Shown here one piece after another: positions 53,504 through 64,000 of a stretch of DNA of 64,000 nt; position 1 is the first letter of the stretch; each line of letters starts with the position of its first letter. The position numbers were made by a program, and so were the translations under genes. The DNA comes from Litsea cubeba (taxonomy: Eukaryota; Streptophyta; Magnoliopsida; Laurales; Lauraceae), in the NCBI GenBank assembly GCA_012931725.1, contig CM022944.1, positions 67,451,979 through 67,515,978 of the forward strand. The letters are read 5' to 3'. Under the pieces are notes generated by a model. That model saw only the letters and a program-made list of their open reading frames with translations, had not been told where the DNA came from and made no database searches.

Positions 53504-55259
53504 TGTTAGGAATTTTGTGTATTGCAATTTGATGGATGCATATCATTTTAATCATCATTTGATTTCTCACACTTGCATTATTTTAGAAAACATTGAAATC
53601 TTATTTTATCCATGCATTGTTTTTAAATATGGTAAAACTCATGTTTTATGCATGAATTGGTTTTAATTTTGGATGCAATTGATTTTGTAAAAGGAATTTC
53701 AAAATTCAAGCTTAGCCTAAGTTTTAAAGTTTCAAATGATTTGTGGCTTTTTATGATTCATGATTTTAAAAATACTTAGATTGATTTAAATCATGTTTCA
53801 AGCTTGATTTAATGGCCCCAACAAGTCCCACATCAAAAATCTTTGAAAATTGCAAAAGTATGCAAAATGGGAAAAGTGACCCAGGGCCCAGTGTACCCGG
53901 TCGACCGGGTACACATCCCGGTCGACCGCGTACACTGCGGGTCGACTGGGCAGAGAGCCGTTTGGCTCTCCAACGGTCATTTTTCTGACCGTTTGGATGG
54001 GGTCGACCGGGCCTGTCATGGGGTCGACCGGGGACACGCAGAAACTCTGTTTTCTGTGTATAAAAAGACTTCATTCCCTTTTAAAAAGGTTGGAACTTTT
54101 GAGCAAACTTGGAGCCTTCTTGGAGGTGTTTGAAGAGAAGATAAAGGGGATGAACCAAGGGGATTAAGAAGGTCATTAAGGAAGCTCAAGCTTGGATCAT
54201 GAAGTTAAATCTCCAAGTAAGCTTTGCTTAATTTAATCATATGTTTCATGCTTGGTTTTAAATCTTTGGTAAATATTTTTAGCATGATAACTATGATGAA
54301 ATGAATTCATTACTTCCATTCAATCTTTGATATTAAGTTGTAATGAATTCTTTTCTTTGATTCAAACTTAGTTTAGTTTTAAACTTTGTTAAACATGTTA
54401 TGTTTAAAACTTTGATTTCTTTATAACATGTTTCATTAACTTGTTTGAATCATCTTTGTTGTTTTCATTCATTTGAATCTTAAGTCAAACCTTTGTTTTT
54501 GAAAACAACATAGCATAGCACATGCATCACTTGATTAGGCTTAAACTTTCAACTTGTGATCTTTTGATTTTCACATCATTAACAAGTTTGTAGTTGTTCA
54601 AGTGATTTGCATATAACTTCAATCAAATCTTTGTGTGCCTTAACTTTCAAATGCTTCTAGCATATATTGATTAAGCCTTCTTTTTAAACTTGATTGAAGT
54701 TTTCCACACACACATATCACAAGCATTCATCTTTGCATTTCATTGTGTTGTGTGAGTTAGATTTTCATTTTCTTATCCGCCTACTTAGAGGCAATTTTTA
54801 TTGAGCTTAAATTGTAATCTCATAAGAGTGTTTTGTGAAGACACTTTCTTTGAGAGAAATATTTACTTGTAAGGTTATTGCTTAGCCATTTAAAAGCATT
54901 GTGTAAAGGTTGTTGTTTAGCCTAGAAAAACAACATTGTAAGGTTATTGCTTATCCTTGGAAAGCATAATTGTAGAGGTTATTGCTTAGCCTTTTGAAAA
55001 GCATAATAGTGGAAATCCGGTGGGGTGTGAGGAACACAAGCCGGTAGTGGATGTAGGCACGTTGGCCGAACCACTATAAATATTGTGTTGTGGTGCATGC
55101 TCTTGTGGTGATTGTATGTATTTAGCTTCCGCATTGTGCTTGTTATCATCACTAGTGACTAGTTAGTTTATAGAAAATTAAAATTGGTCATAGTTAGTCA
55201 CTATTAGTAGCTCACCCTATTCACCCCCCCTCTAGGGTTAGGATCCCCAAGGACTTTCA
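53504..55259 (+). repeat. 5' LTR of young gag-only element
   Basis: 1,756 bp, TGTTAGG...GGACTTTCA, preceded by target duplication ATGTA (53,499-53,503). The U3 contains five GTCGAC words (53,897-54,035) before a TATA-like TGTATAAAAAG at 54,056. Downstream, inverted repeats have loops sharing CTTTG words (for example stem GAATTCATTAC / GTAATGAATTC at 54,303 and 54,340). A TAGTGG...CCACTA box is at 55,045-55,076. I found no difference from the 3' LTR in length or in the frames compared. Confidence 0.97.
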
Positions 55260-55261
55260 AT

Positions 55262-55273
55262 TGGTATCAGAGC
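55262..55273 (+). other. tRNA-iMet primer-binding site of gag-only element
   Basis: TGGTATCAGAGC, two bases after the LTR, fixes plus orientation. Confidence 0.92.
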
Positions 55274-55357
55274 CTCGTGCTCTATATTAGGATCAAGTGT
55301 TTGAAACTCTTGATTAGGTGTAAAAACCTAGAGTTAAAACCCTAGTGTTGTGCCACC

Positions 55358-56931
55358 ATGAAAATCATAAGAATGGATTCCACTAGTTTAGACTTTGTAG
55401 ATTCTTGTGTAGATTCCTCTAGACCCCTCCTTCTTCCATCTATTGGAGATTCTAACATTAAAATGAATGAATCTAAATCTAAATTAAAAGAAGAGGATTA
55501 TGATGAAAATGAAGCTTATGAGGAATTGTACACATGGTCCTTTGAGCTTTCTAAGAAGAATAAAAGATTAAAAGAAGAATCTAAAAGGCTAAACCAAGAA
55601 TTAGTCTCTTCAAAAGATGAACTTAGAGAAAAAGAAGAATTAATAAATTGTACAGAATCTAAGTTCATGATCTCTTTGCATAACCTATATAATGCTCAAG
55701 ATGAATTAAAAGATTTAAAGATAGGTTATGACAATCTTAATAAGGAAAATTCTAAACTAAGAGATCAATTACAAAGACAAGACAAAGACTTTAACAATCT
55801 TGAATCTAAGTCAAGTATCTCTAAGGAAAATTTATCTAATGCTCAAATTGAACTAAATAAAACAAGATAAATTGTGATGAGCTTAAGAAAGAAAATTTAA
55901 GTCTAAGAGATACTTTAAAAAGACAAGATGAGAACATTATCCATTTAAGATCCAAGTTGACAATTTCAATGGAAAACTTGTCAAATGCTCAAAATAATTT
56001 AAACACCTTAGAACTTGGATCTAATGTTGTTAATGAACTTGAAATGAAGTTAAAACTTGCCAATGAAGAGCTAATCAAATTTAAGGGAATTGAACAAGAA
56101 CTAACTAAAGTTAAAAATGAGAATTCAACCCTTAAAACCAAAGTCACTCAACTTGAAACATACAAACAAAAGTATGAGTGCAAATTTACCCAAAGTGAAG
56201 AAAGATTGGAAAAGTTATTTAAATTGGGTAAATCAAAAGGAGATAGGACGGGTCTTGGATTTGATAGGAATACCTCATATGACCCTAAATTCACCAACAC
56301 TTTTGTGAAAGGTGAGTCCTCATTCTCTAGCACTCACACTTCTTTGCCCATGTCTAAATGTAATTATTGTGGCATTGAAGGACATTTTAGGTTTGAGTGC
56401 AAACAAAGAAGAAGCAATGTGTCTAAATCCATATTTGAACCAAAGAAAGGTAAATCAAATTCTATGATGGATAAGACACCAAAAACCAAGGAGAACTCCA
56501 TGAAGCTTAAACAAGTAAAATCAATTAAGAAGGAGTCTCCTAAGATAGATTCTAAAAAGTTTAAACAAGTTAAACCAACTTTAAAAGAATCTATAAATAA
56601 AAAGGTTCTCAACCTACCTCCCATATCTCAAATGAAAGAACTTTTGAATAAAGTTGCAAAGTTAAATTTAAAATTCAAAAGTCAATTAAAGGGAGGAGAT
56701 AAGAAGAAAAGAAAAATGGTTCAAACCCCAAAGAAGCAAACTCACCAAAAGACTAATCACCAATCTAAGCTAAACTTAGTTAAATCTATATCTCATGGTG
56801 ATAAGTCTAAGTTAATAATTTATCAAGTTAAATCTCCTAGAGTTGGTGAGAAGTTTAAGTTAGACCTCAAAGTTCATCCATCCCAAGACCTTAGGTGGAT
56901 TCCCAAAGTTAGACAAATAGACAAACCTTAG
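55358..56931 (+). pseudogene. Gag of young non-autonomous element (one frameshift)
   Basis: Two frames, 55,358-55,870 and (from about 55,870) to 56,931, joined by a one-base shift near 55,860. Reading across the shift gives a continuous coiled-coil pattern (KKENLSLRDTLKRQDENIIH). The N-terminal two-thirds is a long Lys/Glu/Leu/Asn coiled coil (for example LKEESKRLNQELVSSKDELR). A CCHC knuckle CNYCGIEGHFRFEC follows at about 56,360-56,401, then a very Lys-rich tail. The capsid part typical of copia gag at the N-terminus is short or missing. No pol domain follows. The protein is probably an RNA-binding gag remnant or its derivative; particle formation would need a partner element. Confidence 0.75.
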
Positions 56932-56946
56932 GGCCTTGGACCTCAT

Positions 56947-58743
56947 TGACCAACCTAACCTTAATAGTTAAATCTTTTTTGTTGGTCATGATTGCATTTG
57001 CATTTTATGTTCTTTCTTAGTTACATTTTTTAAAAAATGCATTTGTTTCTTTATGATCATTTGATTTTGTCTTCATGTACTTCCCTAAGTCACATATCAT
57101 GGTTTTCAAAATCATTTGATTGTATTTCTCACATGTTAGATTTGCTTTTTGCTCTCATATAGTTATATCTTTTGTAATGCATTTCTACATGATCAATTGA
57201 TTATGATTCCAAAAGCTTTCATAGCTAGATCTCTCATAATCAATTGATGTTGCAAATTCATTTGTTTGTATGTCATAGTAAGATTATCTTGAAAAACAAA
57301 TGATTTAAAACAATTTAGTTTTTCCATAAATTTCTAAGTTATATCTTTTGATATGGAAAATATGTTTTCTTCAATTTCATACTCATTTTGTCCATTGTTG
57401 GATTTTGTTTATGATTTGAAGATTGCATGAATGGAAATGCTTTAAAACTTTTTGTTGTATTCATCAAAGCATGTTCCATGTTTTCATTTCCTTATGCTTT
57501 TGCTTATGTCATCCTTTAATGGAAATGAATGTTGTGATAGACTATTTGCATGTTTGCTCTTTTAGTTACATTCTTTATGCAAATGTTTTATTTGTTCCAT
57601 GTATGGTTGTGTTCTTTAATTATTTTTTTTGTAACCATACTAGAACCCAAATCCATCCTTTATGCTTTCTAGTCATTTTTGTGAAATGGATGGTTATGAT
57701 GTTTGATTCATGTGTATTTGTCATACTTATACATGTTTCAACCTCATAGTAGTGATTGATCATATGAACCTCTTTGAAATTCATTCCTTGTATCTCATAG
57801 TTATATCTTTGATGGATTTCTTAGATGTTGAATTCTTATGATCTTGACACTTTGGAAATTGCATGTACTACTAAGTTATATCTTTTATGCAATTTCTCTT
57901 GTTCATCACTATGCTCAATAGTTATATCATTAAAGTGATGAATATTCATTTATGTTGCTTGTTGGAATTTTGTGTTTGTCACATGCTTGCTCTTAAACAT
58001 GTTCCATATTCAATTGGTAATCAAATGATATCATTTTCAATTAGTATAACTTCCAATTGATGTTATATATTTGTGATAAACCTTGTGCACATTGGATTAA
58101 ACTTGATAGTAATATGTCTTTGTTCCATGTCACATTCCATTAGTTTCATAAATGGTCATGTTTGCCACCTCTCTTGCTTATTTGGTTAAATCTCGTGACC
58201 ACCATGTTTATGTGTTAATAATCTTGGTTGGTTAATGATTGAGGTAGGCATCATGGTTTGAATTTCATTTCACTCATCTTACACTTGATAGTCATATTTT
58301 ATGATTGAGTGAAATGATTTCAAAATTTACATAGCATATGATTTTCATAGTTATATTATTTGATGCTATGTTTAGTAAACCCCTTATCATCATGGATAGC
58401 TCTAACTTGGATTAATCCTTCTAGTTACATTCCTTAAGTCCATTTTAGAGTGATTGAGCTAATAAGTCATACTCTTAAATCTCAATTGATATGGTTCTTA
58501 TTTCAATTGGTATCCATGATAGATTAACCTTTTGACCTTGCTCTTCAATTTTCCTTAAGCTTATAGGTCAATTGGTTTCTCTCCAATTTGGTAATTTGAT
58601 CATTGAGCCTTATAGTTAATCATTATCAATTGGTATCTAATCCTTCCCTTGAAGTTATCCCTCAATTGGTTAAACCATCTTCTTCTTGCATCTAATAGTT
58701 ATATTCTTGTCAAAAGTATGACAAAAGAAGATTATGGATTGAG
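56947..58743 (+). repeat. Array of inverted repeats with a conserved loop motif
   Basis: At least 13 short inverted repeats have different stems, but in each the centre carries a variant of ATAGTTATATCTTTT. Examples (stem arms, loop word): 56,947/56,981 TGACCAAC, ATAGTTAAATCTTTT; 57,192/57,234 perfect 15-bp stem, ATAGCTAGATC; 57,321/57,352 TTTCCATA, AAGTTATATCTTTT; 57,544/57,577 ATTTGCAT, AGTTACATTCTTT; 57,855/57,887 GAAATTGCAT, AAGTTATATCTTTT; 57,902/57,934 TTCATCACT, ATAGTTATATCATT; 58,266/58,306 CATTTCACTCA, ATAGTCATATTTT; 58,330/58,363 CATAGCAT, ATAGTTATATTATTT. Others at 57,000, 57,131, 57,254, 57,776, 58,010, 58,400 and 58,661. No protein frame covers the region. Confidence 0.85.
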
Positions 58744-59260
58744 GGGGAGTAAACCTTCTAAGGAAGCATTAGAGATGATCAAATTCACCATTGCTATTCC
58801 CTTATAACTTACTCACATGCATAATAGCCTGTTAAGTATTTCATTTTCGATTTCATTTGTTAACAGGTGCTACTAAAGGTATTTTCCTTGTTTCATGTGT
58901 GTAGGTACCTTTCTTCAATTGCTACCTTTGCAATTTAATGGCAAAGGGGGAGAAAGGATTAAGGGGGAGAAAATGCTCTAGCTACCCAAAAAGGGAGAAA
59001 GATCAAAGGGGGAGAGAGCACTCAATGGCAAAGGGAGAGAAAGACCAAGGAGAGAGAGTGCTTGGTCTAAGGGGGAGAGAAGATAAAAGAAAGAAAGCTT
59101 GGAGCTAAGGACAAGAAGAATGAAGATCAAAATAGCTAAAGCCCAAGCTAAGTGAAGGAGCATCCGAAGATTTCAAGCCGTGTCAAGCCAAGGAGCTGAA
59201 GACTTAGTGTGAGGTTTAGTGTTAAGTTAAGGTTTGCCATCAAATTGCAAAGGGGGAGAT
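58744..59260 (+). other. Purine-rich 3' tail and PPT of gag-only element
   Basis: Repeated GGGGGAGA words occur at 58,743, 58,947, 58,963, 59,008 and 59,080, and the polypurine tract AAAGGGGGAGAT ends at 59,260. The repeated G-rich purine words before the real tract may be additional plus-strand priming sites. No gene seen. Confidence 0.7.
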
Positions 59261-61016
59261 TGTTAGGAATTTTGTGTATTGCAATTTGATGGATGCATAT
59301 CATTTTAATCATCATTTGATTTCTCACACTTGCATTATTTTAGAAAACATTGAAATCTTATTTTATCCATGCATTGTTTTTAAATATGGTAAAACTCATG
59401 TTTTATGCATGAATTGGTTTTAATTTTGGATGCAATTGATTTTGTAAAAGGAATTTCAAAATTCAAGCTTAGCCTAAGTTTTAAAGTTTCAAATGATTTG
59501 TGGCTTTTTATGATTCATGATTTTAAAAATACTTAGATTGATTTAAATCATGTTTCAAGCTTGATTTAATGGCCCCAACAAGTCCCACATCAAAAATCTT
59601 TGAAAATTGCAAAAGTATGCAAAATGGGAAAAGTGACCCAGGGCCCAGTGTACCCGGTCGACCGGGTACACATCCCGGTCGACCGCGTACACTGCGGGTC
59701 GACTGGGCAGAGAGCCGTTTGGCTCTCCAACGGTCATTTTTCTGACCGTTTGGATGGGGTCGACCGGGCCTGTCATGGGGTCGACCGGGGACACGCAGAA
59801 ACTCTGTTTTCTGTGTATAAAAAGACTTCATTCCCTTTTAAAAAGGTTGGAACTTTTGAGCAAACTTGGAGCCTTCTTGGAGGTGTTTGAAGAGAAGATA
59901 AAGGGGATGAACCAAGGGGATTAAGAAGGTCATTAAGGAAGCTCAAGCTTGGATCATGAAGTTAAATCTCCAAGTAAGCTTTGCTTAATTTAATCATATG
60001 TTTCATGCTTGGTTTTAAATCTTTGGTAAATATTTTTAGCATGATAACTATGATGAAATGAATTCATTACTTCCATTCAATCTTTGATATTAAGTTGTAA
60101 TGAATTCTTTTCTTTGATTCAAACTTAGTTTAGTTTTAAACTTTGTTAAACATGTTATGTTTAAAACTTTGATTTCTTTATAACATGTTTCATTAACTTG
60201 TTTGAATCATCTTTGTTGTTTTCATTCATTTGAATCTTAAGTCAAACCTTTGTTTTTGAAAACAACATAGCATAGCACATGCATCACTTGATTAGGCTTA
60301 AACTTTCAACTTGTGATCTTTTGATTTTCACATCATTAACAAGTTTGTAGTTGTTCAAGTGATTTGCATATAACTTCAATCAAATCTTTGTGTGCCTTAA
60401 CTTTCAAATGCTTCTAGCATATATTGATTAAGCCTTCTTTTTAAACTTGATTGAAGTTTTCCACACACACATATCACAAGCATTCATCTTTGCATTTCAT
60501 TGTGTTGTGTGAGTTAGATTTTCATTTTCTTATCCGCCTACTTAGAGGCAATTTTTATTGAGCTTAAATTGTAATCTCATAAGAGTGTTTTGTGAAGACA
60601 CTTTCTTTGAGAGAAATATTTACTTGTAAGGTTATTGCTTAGCCATTTAAAAGCATTGTGTAAAGGTTGTTGTTTAGCCTAGAAAAACAACATTGTAAGG
60701 TTATTGCTTATCCTTGGAAAGCATAATTGTAGAGGTTATTGCTTAGCCTTTTGAAAAGCATAATAGTGGAAATCCGGTGGGGTGTGAGGAACACAAGCCG
60801 GTAGTGGATGTAGGCACGTTGGCCGAACCACTATAAATATTGTGTTGTGGTGCATGCTCTTGTGGTGATTGTATGTATTTAGCTTCCGCATTGTGCTTGT
60901 TATCATCACTAGTGACTAGTTAGTTTATAGAAAATTAAAATTGGTCATAGTTAGTCACTATTAGTAGCTCACCCTATTCACCCCCCCTCTAGGGTTAGGA
61001 TCCCCAAGGACTTTCA
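59261..61016 (+). repeat. 3' LTR of young gag-only element
   Basis: 1,756 bp, offset exactly 5,757 from the 5' LTR, with no indel. It is followed by the target duplication ATGTA (61,017-61,021). Identity to the 5' LTR implies very recent insertion. Confidence 0.97.
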
Positions 61017-61021
61017 ATGTA

Positions 61022-61539
61022 GGCCCTTTACAACCTTATTTTCAGTATGTGATTTATGCTTTCAAATACCTAAAAACCACAGAAGCGCCAGGTGATGAGA
61101 CCCAGGTATTTGTTCAAATAGTAAACCAAGAGGTAGTGTTCATCTCCCATATTAAGACAGCTGCAAATCAGGAAATACATATGTAGTAGTCTAATAAGAC
61201 TAACAACTAAAATGAGAGAGAGTAGACTTGAACATTTCTTCTACTTTTCTCAAAAAATGCTCCGCATATCACGTTTCATGATATCCTTATTACTAAATAT
61301 TATTGAACTTGGGCTTGATGCAAACAGAACGGGTCTACGTTTCACTAATGCATGCAAATGAATAAAAGTTTTCAATTTCATTGCTACCATCATAAAAGAA
61401 GAAGAAGAAAGAAGCATGGTGTAGACCACAGATATCTGTAAAATAACACAATATTTGTCCAGGAAAAAAGACAGTATGTCAAATTCTCAGTGGAAAGAAA
61501 ATAGATAAAACAACCAAGCATGGTATCAGACAGAGCAAT
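61022..61539. other. Non-coding stretch after the gag-only element
   Basis: AT-rich with no recognised gene. It continues the sequence interrupted at 53,503. Confidence 0.45.
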
Positions 61540-61940
61540 CTGATCCAATGAATCCAATGATCTCTATCCTACTACGACCCATTGAACACGCTTTCTTGCT
61601 AAAGAGAATCGGCCATATAGAAGAATCATTGGATAGAGCCTTGATACAGATCAGAAGAGCTGATACGGGAAATGCTACCAGACCGATTGAGTACAGTTGC
61701 TTGGCCCGTTCTCGACCGAAACGACCCTTTGGACGACCGATGGCAGGAGAGAAAGATTCGACAGATTGAGATCGATCTCCCCTCCCCTCTTTCAAGATCA
61801 GATCCAGAGGTTTTTCTTTTGATTAAACTCCCATCGCTCCACTTCTTCTTCCCTCTTCAAGCTCGTCCTTCTATTCCCGATTGGAGAAGAGATTCCATTC
61901 CTTCCATTCTCGCCACTGATTCTATTGAAAGTTAAGTCAC
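61540..61940. other. Possible mitochondrial-derived segment
   Basis: A block of balanced base composition inside AT-rich DNA, with overlapping open frames on both strands (for example from 61,548, 61,672 and, on the minus strand, 61,795). Its texture (CGACCGAAACGACCC, TCTTTCAAGATCAGATCC) is like plant mitochondrial intergenic DNA. I cannot assign a gene. It could be a NUMT or a decayed repeat. Confidence 0.3.
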
Positions 61941-64000
61941 AACTAAAATGGAATGAACTAGTAATTCAATTGATTTGACTTCTTTCAATGAAAGTTTCCA
62001 ATCATAAGGGATTCGGGCTAACTTGGGGATGTAAACAGGCTTAGTTCATGTCTGGTGAATCCAAACTCGGCCCAACCACCCAAAGCCCTAGTATAACATA
62101 TTTATATAATATGACTTTATTTTATATAATATTAATACATTATACACATTACATAAAAAACATGTTATTATACTATATATTATACACATTATACACCTGG
62201 TACATGGGTATTCAGGTATAGATTTTACCTAGACCGAGACCCAGACCCATTATTAACTATATCAGATAGGGATTGCAATAGAGAACGGAGTTCACACAAG
62301 ATTAGGTAAGCCCAAACCTATCGTGCTTATAATGTGATACCAAACCTGTCATACATCAGTTTTTCTTATAACTTCAGCTATAAATATATAAATTATATTA
62401 TATGAGTTGGGGTAGGGATGTGGTGTAGAACCACAAAAAATGTAAATCCGCCCCAAACCCGACTCATGTTTGAGTCCAAATATCAATACGTACCCTGAAC
62501 TCCCAGCTCTCAATTATCTTCCTTACAATAACAAGGGACAGATTGGAAATGGAAGTGAAAATGACAATTTCCACCAGCAACAGGGAGGCATGAACATCTA
62601 GTTGGTTGGGGAGATAAATCAGTTTAAGACAGATTGTCCTTAAGAGGGATTTGATGGTTAGGCTCTCTTCTCTAGCATCTAATTATATGCCCAAGAGGAC
62701 CATTGCCCTGGCATTTTATAGAAGTGAAGAGAATAGAGGTTGAAAATCTTTGTCCCTTGGACACATACTTTCAGTTGAGAATCATAAATATAAACAATAC
62801 AAAGAGTGAGTTTGAGTTATCTTATTTTGGTTTCATGGTCATACATACTGTATCAGATGATCCTCCATTGTTGTGTTTTAATCATGTTGGGTTTCATTTG
62901 GTTACATTAGAATCTAATGTGATAGCTGCTGATTCCCATGGTTTCTCAGTCTTGTTTCAACAGATAATTTAGGGCTTGTGATTTGGGTATATCCAAACAT
63001 TCGCCTAATAATTATGGATGGTGGTCAAGTTCACCATTCGAAGTCAAGTCATAGTGATATGCTCTCTTGAAGACCACAATTCACTTGATTGACAGATATG
63101 GACTGTTATTTATTTTTGGACTTAAAGATAAGAACACAACCATCAATGAACCACATACAAATATATATATTTAGACAATTTTAGATGTGGGTATAGATAT
63201 TTTGTGAGGGGATTATCAATATGAGATGGAAGGAATATTTTCATTTTGAATGGTTTGCAATGATCACATGATGTCAATACAAATCTTGAATTTGGTTCAT
63301 ATATGTTCAAAGGTGAATTTGAAATCTTCTCTTTCTTATTTTGAAAAACCCATATAAAATTTTAATGGAAGAAAGTTTCTTGATGGGTTTGGTATCAATC
63401 CATGTGAAGAGTTATTATCTCAAATTTCCCTAGAAAATTTTGCTGCTCTAACGCCATCCATTCACACTAATGTGGAAAAGAGGAGAGCTGAAGACCTTGG
63501 CTTAGTAAATCAAAGCTAGATTTATCTCAAGCATTAGGAGATCAAATTCATTAAATCATGCTAAAAAACTATTACATAGACAAGATCATACTGACATTTG
63601 GCTTGATTCTAGGTGTGACATTAAGAGAAGAGATAAACCAATAGACTTAGAAGGCACTCTTTCAAGTAGTTGACCAAAATTGGTGAGATAAAGGTTTCAT
63701 TGTGGCACATATGATTAGCAACATTAAAAACATAAGAGTACACTAGAGTAGTGATTCATAAAAAATAGCCCTCATGTTGACTACTCTAATCCTTTGATGG
63801 GAACCAACAAATAGATTTAAAAAGTTTATAAGAATGATAAACTAGGGGACCAGATCACTCTGATGTTCCATTGCTGATTTTTCAGCGTTTTTTTTCCTTC
63901 TGGTCCTTTTATATTTGTGAATCATGGAAAAATGGACAGCTCTTAATTATCTTATTCATGGACAGCTCTGCTAAAAGCTTAATCTGGTGAGGTATCATCA
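61941..64000. other. Unassigned AT-rich sequence
   Basis: A 89-codon frame at 62,703-62,972 and the stretch 63,380-63,680 (a discontinuous frame around ENFAALTPSIHTNVEKRRAE) might be decayed gene or transposon pieces. I recognise no domain, no splice structure and no element ends. Positions 62,097-62,190 are an AT-rich low-complexity tract. Confidence 0.35.

Noticed and set aside
53766..54133. Frames on both strands in the LTR around the GTCGAC words (also 59,523-59,890)
   Set aside because: They fall over the LTR promoter region and owe their length to local GC-rich palindromes.
62703..62972. 89-codon plus-strand frame as a host gene
   Set aside because: No recognisable domain, no splice signals with neighbours, and stops surround it in all frames.

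Overview
This is flowering-plant nuclear DNA. It carries spliced exons of a KDM3-type JmjC histone demethylase gene, a chloroplast-derived insert with a readable rpl36, and a dense nest of LTR retrotransposons of plant-specific lineages (Athila, Tat, Tekay-like, copia). I cannot name the species. Almost all long open frames belong to transposable elements. The only host-gene coding sequence I can support is five JmjC exons on the minus strand and one LpxC-like exon fragment.

Layout. 1-11,166: Athila-type Ty3/gypsy element on the minus strand (3' LTR cut by the window edge, gag-pol with several breaks, 5' LTR 8,517-11,166). It sits inside a second element whose 3' LTR is 11,245-12,766. That element sits inside a third, minus-strand Ty3/gypsy-like element (about 12,767-18,187, with a repeat-rich leader and LTR). 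The third interrupts the gag of a fourth, Tekay/del-like element (18,188-22,367). The Tekay LTR begins about 85 bp past the stop codon of the JmjC gene.

The JmjC exons lie at 22,452-22,526, 22,840-22,959, 23,184-23,269, 23,433-23,504 and, after a 13.2-kb intron, 36,733-37,470. That intron holds a nearly complete 12.6-kb Tat element (24,128-36,701, TSD ATCAT). The element has a broken gag-pol on the minus strand, seven 107-bp tandem repeats, and two opposite-strand transcription units, one of them a spliced three-exon gene.

From 37,471 to 64,000 I see no further JmjC exon, so this is probably a still larger intron or upstream sequence. It holds a Tourist-like MITE, one end of a CACTA transposon with two tandem arrays split by a plastid insert, an LpxC-like exon, a LINE 3' end, and a copia element (44,194-52,748). 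The copia reverse transcriptase gene is split by a 2.8-kb gag-only LTR element (48,290-51,124). A 7.5-kb gag-only LTR element follows (53,504-61,016) with apparently identical LTRs.

Most notable signals. (1) The non-coding 3' half of the young gag-only element (about 56,947-58,743) is a series of at least 13 inverted repeats. Their stems differ in sequence, but the loops share a motif close to ATAGTTATATCTTTT. It looks like a repeated RNA-hairpin module. (2) The JmjC gene, homologous to the family of Arabidopsis IBM1, has a retrotransposon-filled intron immediately before the exons encoding the last part of its catalytic domain. This parallels the intron-heterochromatin control known for IBM1.
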